Assembly: GCA_003213625.1 (NCBI GenBank)
Contig: QCMT01000001.1
Span: forward strand, 1 to 64,000
Origin: OCS155 cluster bacterium AG-422-J23
Lineage (GTDB): Bacteria > Actinomycetota > Acidimicrobiia > Actinomarinales > Actinomarinaceae
DNA length: 64,000 bases
Reading direction: 5' to 3'
How positions within the stretch are numbered: position 1 is the stretch's first letter; every line of letters starts with the position of its first letter. Below are positions 52,068-62,503 of the stretch, piece after piece. Made by a program: the position numbers and the translations under genes. The notes under the pieces are model-generated. The model worked only from the letters and a program-made list of their open reading frames with translations, was not told the origin of the DNA and searched no databases.

Positions 52068-54014
52068 ATGTCTGAAAAAATTGAAAATTTACTTGGAGAA
52101 GATAGAACTTTTGACCCTCCATCGAGCATTGTAGAGAATGCAAACGCTACACAAGAATGGTTTGACCTAGCCAATCAAGACAGACTTGCTTACTGGCAAA
52201 AACAAGCTTTAGAAAGAATTACCTGGTACAAAGAACCCAAAGAGATTTTGGACGATTCAGATGCACCTTTCTATAAATGGTTTAAGGATGGAGAACTCAA
52301 CCTCGCATACAATTGTCTTGACCGTCATTTAGAGACTGATGGAGACAGAGTTGCTTTTTACTGGGAGGGAGAACCAGGAGACTCTCAAGAAATAACCTAT
52401 CAAGATCTTTATGAGAGGGTCTGTAAGCTTTCAAACGGTCTCAAAGAGTTAGGCGTTCAGAAGGGTGATAGAATCGCAATTTACCTTGGTATGACGCCTG
52501 AAATTGTTATCTCCATGCTCGCATGCGCAAGAATAGGTGCTGTACATTCTGTTGTATTCGGAGGTTTTTCTGCAGAAGCTCTAGCTGACAGAATTAATGA
52601 TGCCGAAGCAAAAGTTGTAATTACAGCAGATGGTGCTTGGAGAAGGGGAGACATAGTTCCTCTAAAACAGAATGTGGATGACTCCCTAAAGCTTACTGAT
52701 CATATAGAGAGCGTAATAGTTGTAAAGAGAACTGAGAATGAAGTAACAATGGTTGATGGCAGAGACTATTGGTATAGCGAACTTGTAGATAAGCAGGAAG
52801 CTGATTGTGAACCTGAAGTAATGAACGCAGAGGACATGTTATATATCCTCTATACATCAGGAACAACAGCTAAGCCAAAAGGAATCGTCCACACACAGGC
52901 TGGATATCTTACTGGTGTTACTACAACACATTCTGCAGTATTTGACGTAAAGGAAGATGACATCTATTGGTGTGCTGCAGACTGTGGTTGGGTAACAGGT
53001 CATAGTTATATTGTGTATGGACCTTTAGCAAACAAAACAACAAGCGTTATGTATGAGGGTGCACCAAACGCACCAGACGAGAAAAGACTTTGGAGCATAG
53101 TTGAAAAATATAAAGTAAATATTTTTTACACTGCCCCGACTGCAATTAGAGCTTTCATGAAGTGGGGAGTTGAGCATCCGCAAGCACATGACTTAACATC
53201 ACTCAGATTGTTAGGTACTGTTGGGGAGCCAATTAATCCAGAAGCCTGGATGTGGTACCACGAAAACATAGGAAATGAATCATGTGCAATTGTAGATACA
53301 TGGTGGCAGACGGAGACTGGTTCAATAATGATTACACCTCTGCCAGGCATTACGAGTACAAAACCGGGGTCAGCGTGTGGTCCAATGCCAGGCATAGATG
53401 CAGTTGTCGTTGATGAAAATGGAAATGAAGTCTCAAAAGGTGAAGGGGGATATTTAGCAATCAAAACACCTTGGCCATCAATGCTTAGAACAGTATTTGG
53501 TGATGAGAAAAGATATATCGATACTTATTGGTCAAAGTATGACGGGATGTATTTTGCAGGAGATGGCGCAAAATATGATGATGATGGATACTTCTGGCTT
53601 CTAGGAAGAGTTGATGATGTTATGAATATCTCTGGCCATAGAATTTCTACAGCTGAGGTAGAGAGTGCACTTGTAGCACATGAATCAGTTGCTGAAGCAG
53701 CTGTAATTGGAAGAGCTGATGAGATTTCTGGTGAGGCTATTGCTGCTTTTGTTACTTTAATTGGTGATTACGAGGGAAACGAAGAGCTAATTTCAACATT
53801 AAGACAACATGTAAGCGATAAAATTGGACCAATTGCAAAACCAAAAAGCATAGTTATAACAAATGATCTTCCTAAAACAAGAAGTGGAAAAATTATGCGA
53901 AGATTATTAAAAGATATATCTGAGGAAAGAAAACTTGGTGATGTCACAACATTAGCGAATGCAGATATAGTTTCAGAGCTCCAAACTAGATCATCCGAGT
54001 CAAGTGATGAGTGA
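52068..54014 (+). CDS. acs: acetyl-CoA synthetase
   Basis: A 648-residue AMP-forming acetate:CoA ligase. Conserved: WYKEPKEILDDSDAPFYKWFKDGELN, the P-loop YTSGTTAKPKGIVHT, VDTWWQTETGSIMI with the Trp that limits the pocket to acetate, GRVDDVMNISGHRIST, and the regulatory Lys in PKTRSGKIMRRLL that is acetylated in characterised enzymes. The acyl-CoA thioesterase gene overlaps its end by 8 nt. Confidence 0.96.
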   Translation: MSEKIENLLGEDRTFDPPSSIVENANATQEWFDLANQDRLAYWQKQALERITWYKEPKEILDDSDAPFYKWFKDGELNLAYNCLDRHLETDGDRVAFYWEGEPGDSQEITYQDLYERVCKLSNGLKELGVQKGDRIAIYLGMTPEIVISMLACARIGAVHSVVFGGFSAEALADRINDAEAKVVITADGAWRRGDIVPLKQNVDDSLKLTDHIESVIVVKRTENEVTMVDGRDYWYSELVDKQEADCEPEVMNAEDMLYILYTSGTTAKPKGIVHTQAGYLTGVTTTHSAVFDVKEDDIYWCAADCGWVTGHSYIVYGPLANKTTSVMYEGAPNAPDEKRLWSIVEKYKVNIFYTAPTAIRAFMKWGVEHPQAHDLTSLRLLGTVGEPINPEAWMWYHENIGNESCAIVDTWWQTETGSIMITPLPGITSTKPGSACGPMPGIDAVVVDENGNEVSKGEGGYLAIKTPWPSMLRTVFGDEKRYIDTYWSKYDGMYFAGDGAKYDDDGYFWLLGRVDDVMNISGHRISTAEVESALVAHESVAEAAVIGRADEISGEAIAAFVTLIGDYEGNEELISTLRQHVSDKIGPIAKPKSIVITNDLPKTRSGKIMRRLLKDISEERKLGDVTTLANADIVSELQTRSSESSDE

Positions 54015-54495
54015 GAGAACTCATTCCTGGGATCCACCTAAAGATGTTGCAGAAACTCTACTAAATCTAGATAAAGAAGGACGAAGAGAGTATCTAAGAG
54101 AACTACCACCAGGCTCAACGGGTATAGGGTCATTAATGGGATTTTCAAAAATTGAAATAGATGATGATGGCCACACCTCTTTCTACTGTAAACCAGCTGA
54201 ATATCACTATAACCCAATTGGAAGTGTCCACGGAGGTCTCGCAGCCACACTTCTTGACTCATGTAATAGTATTTCAGCACAATGTAATTTGGATAAAGGA
54301 TTCATTGCTTTAACAACAGATATAAAAGTTAATTACCTAAGTCAGATAAGTGTCGACACTGGTGAGATTGTAGCAACCGGAAGAATAGATAAATTAGGTA
54401 GAAAAGTTATTTTCGTAACGGGAGAACTTAGAGATATGAACGGAAAACTTTTAGCTACAGCTTCATCCACTGAACTCGTTGTTCAGATTTTCTAA
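54007..54495 (+). CDS. hotdog-fold thioesterase
   Basis: A 162-residue single hotdog domain: FYCKPAEYHYNPIGSVHGGLAATLLDSCNSISAQ has the H-G-G and Asp arrangement of PaaI-like acyl-CoA thioesterases, followed by TTDIKVNYLSQI. ATG at 54007 is preferred to the GTG one codon earlier. It overlaps acs, which suggests a role in acyl-CoA balance. Substrate unknown. Confidence 0.87.
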   Translation: MSERTHSWDPPKDVAETLLNLDKEGRREYLRELPPGSTGIGSLMGFSKIEIDDDGHTSFYCKPAEYHYNPIGSVHGGLAATLLDSCNSISAQCNLDKGFIALTTDIKVNYLSQISVDTGEIVATGRIDKLGRKVIFVTGELRDMNGKLLATASSTELVVQIF

Positions 54496-54502
54496 TTATT
54501 TG

Positions 54503-54585
54503 TGCGGATGAGAGGACTCGAACCTCCACGAGCAAAGCTCACTAGATCCTAAATCTAGCGCGTCTACCAGTTCCGCCACATCCGC
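54503..54585 (-). tRNA. tRNA-Leu (TAG)
   Basis: Cloverleaf with acceptor GCGGATG/CATCCGC, anticodon loop TTTAGGA on stem CTAGA/TCTAG, and the long variable arm (gagctttgctc) of a class II tRNA. CCA is not encoded. Confidence 0.95.
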
Positions 54586-54596
54586 TAAATGTCGCG

Positions 54597-54669
54597 TGGG
54601 TCGCCGGGGACTTGAACCCCGAACCTGCGGATTAAGAGTCCGTTGCTCTGCCAATTGAGCTAGCGACCC
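54597..54669 (-). tRNA. tRNA-Lys (CTT)
   Basis: Acceptor GGGTCGC/GCGACCC, anticodon loop CTCTTAA, T-arm GGTTCAAGTCC. CCA is not encoded. 11 nt from tRNA-Leu, same strand. Confidence 0.95.
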
Positions 54670-54764
54670 TTTTTACAGATTAACTTAACTCATATTACTT
54701 AACTATAAATTTTTTGATTTATTGTTTCCATAAAAGCGTTATCATGGAACAATAATTAGACGTG

Positions 54765-54839
54765 CGGGCTGTGGCTCAGCTTGGCTAGAGCGCCTGCTTT
54801 GGGAGCAGGAGGTCGTGAGTTCGAATCTCACCAGCCCGA
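54765..54839 (+). tRNA. tRNA-Pro (TGG)
   Basis: Acceptor CGGGCTG/CAGCCCG, anticodon loop TTTGGGA on stem CCTGC/GCAGG, T-arm GTTCGAATC. First of four plus-strand tRNAs before tig. CCA is not encoded. Confidence 0.95.
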
Positions 54840-54844
54840 CTAGC

Positions 54845-54915
54845 GCGGGTGTAGCTTAATGGCAAAGCTCCAGCCTTCCAAGCTGGCTATGAGGGTTCGA
54901 TTCCCTTCACCCGCT
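54845..54915 (+). tRNA. tRNA-Gly (TCC)
   Basis: Acceptor GCGGGTG/CACCCGC, anticodon loop CTTCCAA on stem CCAGC/GCTGG. 71 nt, no CCA. Confidence 0.95.
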
Positions 54916-54921
54916 CAAGAG

Positions 54922-54995
54922 GCTCTCGTAGCTCAAATGGATAGAGCAACAGACTTCTAATCTGTAGGTTATAGGTTCGAGTCCTATCGAGAGCG
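54922..54995 (+). tRNA. tRNA-Arg (TCT)
   Basis: Acceptor GCTCTCG/CGAGAGC, anticodon loop CTTCTAA on stem ACAGA/TCTGT, T-arm GTTCGAGTC. No CCA. Confidence 0.95.
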
Positions 54996-54999
54996 CCGA

Positions 55000-55075
55000 G
55001 GTGATCGTAGCTCAGTTTGGTTAGAGCGCCTGGTTGTGGTCCAGGAGGTCGCGGGTTCGAATCCCGTCGGTCACC
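55000..55075 (+). tRNA. tRNA-His (GTG)
   Basis: Acceptor GTGATCG/CGGTCAC plus the extra G at -1 (55000) facing C73, the identity element of tRNA-His. Anticodon loop TTGTGGT. Ends 20 nt before the tig start. Confidence 0.95.
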
Positions 55076-55095
55076 CACCTTATTTAGGAGAACAA

Positions 55096-56412
55096 TTGAA
55101 ATATAAAATAAAAAATACGAGTGATTTCGAGAAAGAACTTGATCTGAAAGTAGACAATAAAGACCTCGAAGAATACAAAGACGAGGCAATAAAGAGAATT
55201 TCTAAGAATTTAAAAATAAAAGGTTTTAGACCCGGAAAAATACCACCAAATATCGTCACGAGAGAAGTTGGTGAAGATGCCATAAATGAAGAAGCAATAG
55301 AACTATTCTTACCAGAAAAATTGTTTTCAATCCTAAAAGATGAAGAAATAAATCCAGCAACAAGACCAGTAATTAAGAAAATTGAAAAGAAAGAAAAAAA
55401 CTTTGAAATTGATGTTCTGATTACTCTCTGGCCTAAATTATCTAAACTTCCAAAACTAGAACAAGAAGTTGAAGTGGAGTCTATAAAACCAACAGAAGAA
55501 GAACTTGACGATCAGATAGACAGGGTAAGAACCCAGTTTGCGGAAGTTTCAAAAGTTGAAAGACCAGTTCAATCAGGCGATTATGCTCTAGTGAATATCT
55601 CTGCAAAAAAGAATAATAATGATTTGAAAGATTTTAACTTTCAAGACTATCTTTACGAAGTTGGATCCAACACTTTGACCGCTCAACTTGATTCAAAATT
55701 AGAGGCAGTATCTCCTGGTGCAATCGTAAAATTTAATGAAAATCTTCCACAACTAGGGGAGGAGAATGTTGAGGTTACAGTTCTCGTAAAAGAAGTAAGA
55801 GAAAAAATACTTCCAGACTTAACAGATGAATGGGTTTCAGAAACTACTGAGTTCGATGATATTAAAAATCTAAAAGAAGAGCTAGAGAAAAATATTGAGA
55901 TGATTAAGAAAAGACAGGTAGCTTCTCAGTATCAAGCAGAATTAACAAACAAGCTCATTGAAGAAGCAAAAATTGACTTACCAGAACAGTTAGTGATTGC
56001 TGAAATGGATAGCATTCTTCAAAACTTCATAAACGAGTTGGCACAAAATAATATAAAGTTAGAAGATTATTTTCAGGTCACTGGACTTACTGAGGAAACT
56101 TTACGTGAAGATCTAAATAAACAAGCTACAAGAAACTTAACTATGGTCGTCATACTAGATAAGGTTATTGAGGATTTAGACATCAAGCTTGAAGATGAAG
56201 ATAACGCAGTAATTGATGAACATATGAAATCACATGATAACGAAGACGACGTTGAAAACACCACCCACAGACTTAATCTTGAGGCAGAATCCCTTAGAAA
56301 TAAGGCAATGATTCATGTTTTGAAGTCAGGATCGTCAATAGACAAAAATGGTGAAAAAGTATATCTTCAAGATGTGTACAATCAAGATACAGATACAAGA
56401 GAGGAAGAATAA
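55096..56412 (+). CDS. tig: trigger factor
   Basis: A 438-residue ribosome-bound chaperone and prolyl isomerase. The ribosome-binding signature [13 protein letters not shown] is near residue 50; an FKBP-like domain follows ([11 protein letters not shown] ... [17 protein letters not shown]), then the helical C-domain. The start is TTG at 55096, 5 nt after aggag; further upstream the frame runs through tRNA-His. The Asp/Glu-rich end and 1-nt gap to clpP place it in the tig-clpP-clpX operon. Confidence 0.93.
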   Translation: MKYKIKNTSDFEKELDLKVDNKDLEEYKDEAIKRISKNLKIKGFRPGKIPPNIVTREVGEDAINEEAIELFLPEKLFSILKDEEINPATRPVIKKIEKKEKNFEIDVLITLWPKLSKLPKLEQEVEVESIKPTEEELDDQIDRVRTQFAEVSKVERPVQSGDYALVNISAKKNNNDLKDFNFQDYLYEVGSNTLTAQLDSKLEAVSPGAIVKFNENLPQLGEENVEVTVLVKEVREKILPDLTDEWVSETTEFDDIKNLKEELEKNIEMIKKRQVASQYQAELTNKLIEEAKIDLPEQLVIAEMDSILQNFINELAQNNIKLEDYFQVTGLTEETLREDLNKQATRNLTMVVILDKVIEDLDIKLEDEDNAVIDEHMKSHDNEDDVENTTHRLNLEAESLRNKAMIHVLKSGSSIDKNGEKVYLQDVYNQDTDTREEE

Positions 56413-56413
56413 C

Positions 56414-57031
56414 ATGAAAAAAGAGCCTTCAAATTATGTTGTACCTACAGTTATTGAGAATACAAATAGAGGCGAGAGAGCTTTCGATATTTATTCAAGG
56501 CTTTTAAAAGATAGAATTATATTTCTTGGCACTCCTATTGATGATGGAGTAGCAAATCTAATAATGGCACAGCTTTTACATTTAGAGTCAGAAGATCCAG
56601 AGAAAGATATCTACGTATATATCAACTCTCCAGGAGGATCGATTACATCATTGTTTGCAATCTATGACACAATGAAATACATCAAGCCAGATGTTGCAAC
56701 TGTTTGTATGGGACTTGCTGCTTCAGCAGGTGCTGTGATTTTAGCTGGTGGAACCCCAGGTAAAAGATACTCACTTCCACATGCAAGAATTATGTTACAT
56801 CAACCAGCTGGTGGGGCAGAAGGCACCTCAAAAGATATTGAAATCCAAGCAAAGTTGATAACAGACATGAGAAACCAAATAAATGGACTTTTGGCAGATT
56901 TTACCAAAAAAGACATAGAACAAATCGCTGTTGATACCGATAGAGATTTCTGGATGACTGCGCAAGAAGCGTTGGAATACGGTATAGTAGATGAAGTACT
57001 AACTCAAAGGGAGTTAGCAGACAAAAAATAA
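56414..57031 (+). CDS. clpP: ATP-dependent Clp protease proteolytic subunit
   Basis: A 205-residue serine protease. Catalytic Ser is in [11 protein letters not shown] and His in [10 protein letters not shown]; the Asp is expected in the DTDRDFWM region. N-terminus after the short propeptide is [26 protein letters not shown] 56414 lies 1 nt after the tig stop with gaggaag upstream. Only one clpP is in the window; many actinobacteria have two. Confidence 0.96.
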   Translation: MKKEPSNYVVPTVIENTNRGERAFDIYSRLLKDRIIFLGTPIDDGVANLIMAQLLHLESEDPEKDIYVYINSPGGSITSLFAIYDTMKYIKPDVATVCMGLAASAGAVILAGGTPGKRYSLPHARIMLHQPAGGAEGTSKDIEIQAKLITDMRNQINGLLADFTKKDIEQIAVDTDRDFWMTAQEALEYGIVDEVLTQRELADKK

Positions 57032-57046
57032 CAACAGGGTAAGGTT

Positions 57047-58315
57047 ATGGCTAGTAAAGAATCATCAACTGATCCGTTAAAATGTAGTTTTTGTGGTAAA
57101 TCACAAAAACAAGTAATTAAACTCATCGCCGGTCCAGGCGTCTACATTTGTGACGAGTGTATTGAGCTTTGTGTCGAAATCATTGAAGAAGAAAAAGTTG
57201 AAACCCTTGAAGCTACAAGTGAGACACATTTACCTCTACCAAAAGAAATCAACCATGCTCTAAATGAATTTGTTATTGGTCAATCTGAAGCTAAAAAAAC
57301 TTTATCTGTTGCAGTCTATAACCACTACAAGAGAATTTATAAAGATGATGAAAAGAATGATGATCTTGAAATTCAAAAATCTAATGTACTCATACTTGGC
57401 CCTACCGGAAGCGGTAAGACACTTTTAGCTCAAACTTTGGCAAAGATACTTCAAGTACCTTTTGCAATCGCAGATGCTACCACGTTGACTGAAGCTGGTT
57501 ATGTTGGTGAAGACGTTGAAAATATCTTATTAACTTTGATTCAAGCCGCAGACTTTGATATTAAAAAGGCGGAAAAAGGGATAATCTACATTGATGAAAT
57601 AGACAAAATCACCAGAAAATCAGATAATCCTTCAATTACAAGAGATGTGTCTGGAGAAGGCGTACAACAAGCTTTACTTAAAATTCTAGAAGGCACCACT
57701 GCACAAGTACCTCCTCAAGGGGGTAGAAAACATCCTCAACAAGAATATTTACAAATTGATACAACAAACATCTTATTCATTGTCGGTGGAGCATTTGATG
57801 GTCTTGATCAGATAATTGGAAAAAGGCTTGGAGACAACTCTATAGGGTTTAACACAAACTTGAACAATAAAGATAAGGTCAATGAAAGTACAATTTTCGA
57901 TAATGTTGAGCCAAAAGATCTAAGAAGATTTGGTTTGATACCAGAGTTTATTGGAAGACTTCCAGTTGTAACAAGTGTTAATGAATTAGATAAAGAAGCA
58001 TTAATCAAAATACTTGTAGAACCAAAAAATGCAATTACCAAACAATTCAAAAAAATCTTTGAGTTGGACGATGTAGAGCTTACGTTTACAGATGGTGCTC
58101 TTGAGGCAATGGCCGAACTTGCTCTTGAAAGAAAAACTGGAGCTAGAGGGCTGAGATCAATAATTGAAAAATTACTACTTGATGAAATGTTTGAAGCACC
58201 ATCAAGAAAAGATATTGAAAAAATCATTATTGATAAAGAAAATGTTATAGATGACATTCAACCAAAGATGGTTCTAAAACAAAGCAAAGACAAAAAAGAC
58301 TCTAAACCAGCCTGA
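57047..58315 (+). CDS. clpX: ClpX ATPase
   Basis: A 422-residue AAA+ unfoldase for ClpP. N-terminal zinc domain CSFCGKSQ ... CDECIELC; Walker A GPTGSGKT; pore loop YVGEDVEN; Walker [13 protein letters not shown] loop ([10 protein letters not shown]); sensor-2 region [12 protein letters not shown]. The ClpP-binding loop has IGF (DNSIGFNT). The tail is Lys-rich. Preceded by clpP in the same operon. Confidence 0.97.
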   Translation: MASKESSTDPLKCSFCGKSQKQVIKLIAGPGVYICDECIELCVEIIEEEKVETLEATSETHLPLPKEINHALNEFVIGQSEAKKTLSVAVYNHYKRIYKDDEKNDDLEIQKSNVLILGPTGSGKTLLAQTLAKILQVPFAIADATTLTEAGYVGEDVENILLTLIQAADFDIKKAEKGIIYIDEIDKITRKSDNPSITRDVSGEGVQQALLKILEGTTAQVPPQGGRKHPQQEYLQIDTTNILFIVGGAFDGLDQIIGKRLGDNSIGFNTNLNNKDKVNESTIFDNVEPKDLRRFGLIPEFIGRLPVVTSVNELDKEALIKILVEPKNAITKQFKKIFELDDVELTFTDGALEAMAELALERKTGARGLRSIIEKLLLDEMFEAPSRKDIEKIIIDKENVIDDIQPKMVLKQSKDKKDSKPA

Positions 58316-58319
58316 GTCT

Positions 58320-60917
58320 ATGCTTGAAGATTCATATGAGCCATTAAGTATTGAACAAAAATGGCAATCAGAGTGGGAATTAAAAAATCAATTCAAACCA
58401 GTTGAATCTGATAAACAATTTTCGATTGTAATACCACCTCCAAATGTAACTGGCTCATTACACATGGGTCATGCGTTAGAACATTCAATAATTGATGTAA
58501 TTGTGCGTATAAAAAGACTTCAGGGATTTGAAACATTGTGGGTTCCAGGAACTGATCATGCAGGAATTATTACACAACTACTTGTCGAAAATGAATTATC
58601 TGAAAAAGGTCTTTCAAAAGAAGATGTTGGTCGTGAGAATTTCATTTCAAAAGTATGGGAGTGGAAAGAAAAATCAGGTGAAAACATATCAGGACAAATG
58701 AAGAAACTAGGTATGAGTTGTGATTGGTCAAGGGAGAGATTCACAATGGATGAAGGGTTGTCAGCAGCTGTTAGACAAGTTTTTGTAACCCTCTATGACT
58801 CTGGGTTTATTTATAAAGGTTCAAGAATGGTTAATTGGGATACAAAACTAATGTCTGCAGTCTCAGACCTTGAGGTCAATCTTGAGGAACAAACAGGCAA
58901 ACTCTGGAGTGTTAAATATAAATGTGGTGATGAATTTATCACAATCGCTACTACTAGACCAGAGACTATTCTTGCTGATACAGCCGTTGCAGTTAACCCT
59001 GATGATGAAAGATATAAGAACTTTATAGGAAAAACAGCAATTATCCCAATCGTAAATAGAGAGGTTCCGATTATCGCCGATGAGTATGTAGATAAAGAAT
59101 TTGGTTCTGGATGTGTAAAGATAACACCTGCACATGATTTTAATGATTATGAGATCGGCTTGAAACATGATCTAGAAGTCATATCTTGCATGAAGTTAGA
59201 TGGAACAATGTCTGACGATGATTTTATGCCAGAAAATTATAAAAATTTAGATAGATTTGAAGCAAGAGACCAGATAGTGAATGAGTTATCTGAATTAGGC
59301 TTCCTTGTCTCCGCTGATGATCACGTAATCCAATTACCAAAAGGGGATAGATCAAAAAGCATACTTGAACCAATGATCACCGACCAATGGTTTGTAAAGA
59401 CAAAAGAGTTGGCTGATAGAGGTATCGCTGAAGTTGAGAATGAAAATATGAAGTTTATTCCAAAAAATTGGGAGAAAACTTATTTTGAGTGGATGTACAA
59501 CATACAAGATTGGTGTATTTCTAGACAAATTTGGTGGGGTCATCAGATTCCGGCATGGTATGACGAGGATGGAAACATCTATGTAGCTACGACTGAATCA
59601 GAGGTTAGAGCAAAATATAAACTCTCAGATGATTTGAAATTATCGCAAGATAAAGATGTTTTGGACACTTGGTTTTCATCAGCATTATGGCCATTCTCCA
59701 CTCTAGGTTGGCCTGAGGAAAGCACGGATTTAGAGAAATACTATCCAACCTCATTATTAGTAACAGGTTTTGACATAATCTTTTTCTGGGTTGCCAGGAT
59801 GATAATGATGGGTCTGAATTTTAATGACGATGTCCCGTTCAAGGATATATTGATTCATGGGCTGGTAAGAGACTCTAAAGGTAGAAAAATGTCAAAGAGT
59901 TTAAAAAATACAATTGATCCATTGGAGCTATCTGAAAAACATGGTGCAGATGCATTGCGCTTCTCATTAATAGAGAAAGCAGCTCCAGGACAAGATGTTC
60001 CTTTTGATGAAGAGTGGACAATTGCCGCAAAGAAATTTGGAAACAAGCTATGGAATGCTGCAAAGTTTGTACACTTATACTCCCCAGAAGATAAAAGAAC
60101 TGATGATATTAAAGAAATAACTTTTCCCGAAAACGTATGGATTACTTCTAGATTTGATGAAGTCTTAGCTGAATTTAATGAATTATTTGAAAAATATAAA
60201 ATATCAGATGCGTATAAGTTAATTTACAATTTTGTCTGGTCAGATTTGTTTGATTGGTATTTTGAGTTTTCCAAAAACTTAATTGATGATGAGAAAACAA
60301 AAGCTGAGACTATGTTTGTACTTAGAACAACATTCTTAAAAAGTATAAAAATATTGAATCCTGCAATGCCGCACATAACTGAAGAAATTTGGTCAACCTT
60401 TGAGGATGATCTTTTGATAAATAACACTTGGCCCGAAGTTGAAGGCAAAGAGTTGAACCCCGACGCTAACGACGTTGAAAATTTGAAAGAAGTTATTTCT
60501 CAAATAAGAAATTTCAAAGCTACATATCAATTAAAAAATAAAGAAATATTAAAACTTAATTTAAGTAAAGATGTTAGCCCTTGGTTTACAAAACAGCTAG
60601 AAAACATTGGAAATATAGAATTAAATCTCAATTCTTCAGAGGATAAAAATAAAAAACAAGTAGTTTTTCAATCAGGAAACTATGAATTTTATCTTCTAGC
60701 CGAAGACTATATAGATATTGATGTAGAAATTAAAAAGCTAGACAAGAAAATTGAAGATCTCTCTAAAACACTAGCAGTCTCTAAATCGAGATTAGAAAAT
60801 GAAAAATTTATCAAAAATGCAAAAGAAGAATTAATTGAAAAAGAAAAACAAAATGTTATTGAAGTTGAAAACGAGATAGAGCTACTAAAACAGACACGGG
60901 ATCAATTCAGTGTCTGA
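58320..60917 (+). CDS. valS: valyl-tRNA synthetase
   Basis: An 865-residue class I synthetase. HIGH motif is GSLHMGHALEHS, KMSKS is GRKMSKSLKNTIDPL. Editing domain in between (TTRPETILADTAVAVNPDDERY), and a C-terminal coiled coil of about 70 residues (VEIKKLDKKIEDLSKTL) that binds tRNA. The start is 4 nt from the clpX stop, and the end overlaps folC by 8 nt. Confidence 0.97.
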   Translation: MLEDSYEPLSIEQKWQSEWELKNQFKPVESDKQFSIVIPPPNVTGSLHMGHALEHSIIDVIVRIKRLQGFETLWVPGTDHAGIITQLLVENELSEKGLSKEDVGRENFISKVWEWKEKSGENISGQMKKLGMSCDWSRERFTMDEGLSAAVRQVFVTLYDSGFIYKGSRMVNWDTKLMSAVSDLEVNLEEQTGKLWSVKYKCGDEFITIATTRPETILADTAVAVNPDDERYKNFIGKTAIIPIVNREVPIIADEYVDKEFGSGCVKITPAHDFNDYEIGLKHDLEVISCMKLDGTMSDDDFMPENYKNLDRFEARDQIVNELSELGFLVSADDHVIQLPKGDRSKSILEPMITDQWFVKTKELADRGIAEVENENMKFIPKNWEKTYFEWMYNIQDWCISRQIWWGHQIPAWYDEDGNIYVATTESEVRAKYKLSDDLKLSQDKDVLDTWFSSALWPFSTLGWPEESTDLEKYYPTSLLVTGFDIIFFWVARMIMMGLNFNDDVPFKDILIHGLVRDSKGRKMSKSLKNTIDPLELSEKHGADALRFSLIEKAAPGQDVPFDEEWTIAAKKFGNKLWNAAKFVHLYSPEDKRTDDIKEITFPENVWITSRFDEVLAEFNELFEKYKISDAYKLIYNFVWSDLFDWYFEFSKNLIDDEKTKAETMFVLRTTFLKSIKILNPAMPHITEEIWSTFEDDLLINNTWPEVEGKELNPDANDVENLKEVISQIRNFKATYQLKNKEILKLNLSKDVSPWFTKQLENIGNIELNLNSSEDKNKKQVVFQSGNYEFYLLAEDYIDIDVEIKKLDKKIEDLSKTLAVSKSRLENEKFIKNAKEELIEKEKQNVIEVENEIELLKQTRDQFSV

Positions 60918-62064
60918 TGAATTCAAGATATATCTAAATTCAAAAATAGGAAAAAGAAATAAAAATTTAGAAGTCCTAGCTTCTTTTTTCGAAAGTAACG
61001 AACTTCAAATTTTAAAGGAAAAGTCAATCTCTATTGTTGGTACTAATGGCAAAACATCCTCGGCATTTTATTTAAATGAAATTTTCACAAAGAATGATAT
61101 CTCATCTGTGTTATTTACCTCTCCTCATTTGGTTAACGTAAATGAACGAATAAAGATAAACAATGAAATTATTTCAGATAAAAAGATTTCATTGTACATG
61201 GATGATTTAAAACAATTTGAATCTGAAAATAACATTGAACTTGCATATTTCGAGACACTTTTTCTTACAAGTTGTAAATTATTTTTAGAAAGTGAAGCAG
61301 ATTATTTTATTGTAGAGGCAGGTATTGGTGGATTATATGACACTACTTCGATACTAAATGTAGATACAGTCTGTATTACTAACGTTAATTACGATCATAT
61401 GGATTTGTTAGGTGAATCGTTAGAAGAGATTTTCCATCAAAAAATCCAAATATCAGACAATCCAAAACGTATTATTTTTGGTGATCCTAATCTTTATAAA
61501 GTTCATAAAACTTATGTGCATGATATGTTTGATTTAACTGATAAAGATATATATTTGAATGATTTAGAAAGCCAAAACAAGATGAGTCTAAATTTTGGAA
61601 CAGCATTAAAAATATTTGAATCAATCATTGCAAATTTTGACGAAGACAAAACGAGTAATGAAGAAAGCTATCCCAAAGCTCCAGGGAGGTTTGAAGAAGT
61701 CTCAAAAAATCCTATAAAAATTATTGATGGAGCCCATAATGCTTCAAGCTTTGAGACATTAGTTAGTTTTATAGAGGAGAACCATAAAATAGGTGATTTT
61801 GATATATACATTGGAATGAAAAAAGGAAAAAATACTAATGAATTTATGAATAAAATTTTCGCAAAGAATTTTAATCAAATTTATCTTATTGAAAATGATT
61901 CATTCTTTGAGCAAACTAAAACATCAGATTTTGAGAATTACTTTAATGAAAATGGACTTACCTATAAGCTAGCAAACGTTGATGATTTTTATACATCAAA
62001 GAATCCATCTATATTGACAGGAAGTTTATATTTAGTTGGTAAATACAAAAAGGAATATTCATGA
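60910..62064 (+). CDS. folC: dihydrofolate/folylpolyglutamate synthase
   Basis: A 384-residue Mur-ligase-like enzyme that adds glutamate to folates. ATP loop SIVGTNGKTSSAFYLNEIF, FTSPHLVNVNERIKIN, GGLYDTTSILNVDTVCITNVNYDHMDLLG, and PGRFEEVSKNPIKIIDGAHN. Start GTG overlaps the valS stop; no ATG fits. At the low end of family length. ndk overlaps by ATGA. Confidence 0.92.
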   Translation: MSDEFKIYLNSKIGKRNKNLEVLASFFESNELQILKEKSISIVGTNGKTSSAFYLNEIFTKNDISSVLFTSPHLVNVNERIKINNEIISDKKISLYMDDLKQFESENNIELAYFETLFLTSCKLFLESEADYFIVEAGIGGLYDTTSILNVDTVCITNVNYDHMDLLGESLEEIFHQKIQISDNPKRIIFGDPNLYKVHKTYVHDMFDLTDKDIYLNDLESQNKMSLNFGTALKIFESIIANFDEDKTSNEESYPKAPGRFEEVSKNPIKIIDGAHNASSFETLVSFIEENHKIGDFDIYIGMKKGKNTNEFMNKIFAKNFNQIYLIENDSFFEQTKTSDFENYFNENGLTYKLANVDDFYTSKNPSILTGSLYLVGKYKKEYS

Positions 62065-62459
62065 AAACTTTCTTTATGGTAAAACCAGATGGTGTAAAAA
62101 GAAATATTGTTGGACAAGTAATTGACCGCGTTGAGCAAGAGGGATTTAAAATAACAAAAATGAAAATGATGACTATAACTACAGATCTTGCTGAGCAGCA
62201 CTATGGTGAACACAAAGATAAACCATTCTTCCAAGATTTAGTTTCCTTCATAACAAGTGGCCCAGTTGTAGCCATGGAAGTTGAAGGAGAAAATGCTGTA
62301 AGCGAAGTTCGTAGAATAATGGGCGCAACAAATCCAGCTGATGCAGACCCAGGCACAATAAGAGCAGATTTTGCAACCAAACTAGAAGAAAATGTAGTGC
62401 ACGGTTCTGATTCAGAAGAGAGTGCTGAGAGAGAATTAGGCCTTTTTTTTAACAATTAA
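62061..62459 (+). CDS. ndk: nucleoside diphosphate kinase
   Basis: A 132-residue enzyme that balances NTP/dNTP pools via a phospho-His. Active-site NVVHGSDSEESAERE and the N-terminal FFMVKPDGVKRN are typical. Overlaps the folC stop (ATGA). Confidence 0.97.
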   Translation: MKTFFMVKPDGVKRNIVGQVIDRVEQEGFKITKMKMMTITTDLAEQHYGEHKDKPFFQDLVSFITSGPVVAMEVEGENAVSEVRRIMGATNPADADPGTIRADFATKLEENVVHGSDSEESAERELGLFFNN

Positions 62460-62503
62460 ATTTCTATTTAATTTGATTATTCAGTCTATTAATCTAGATA
62501 TAC

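Noticed and set aside
54503-55075. tRNA cluster as an integration hotspot
   Set aside because: No partial tRNA duplicate, integrase or foreign genes next to it; neighbours are core genes.
55036-55095. Upstream extension of trigger factor
   Set aside because: It would translate tRNA-His; the TTG at 55096 has aggag correctly placed.
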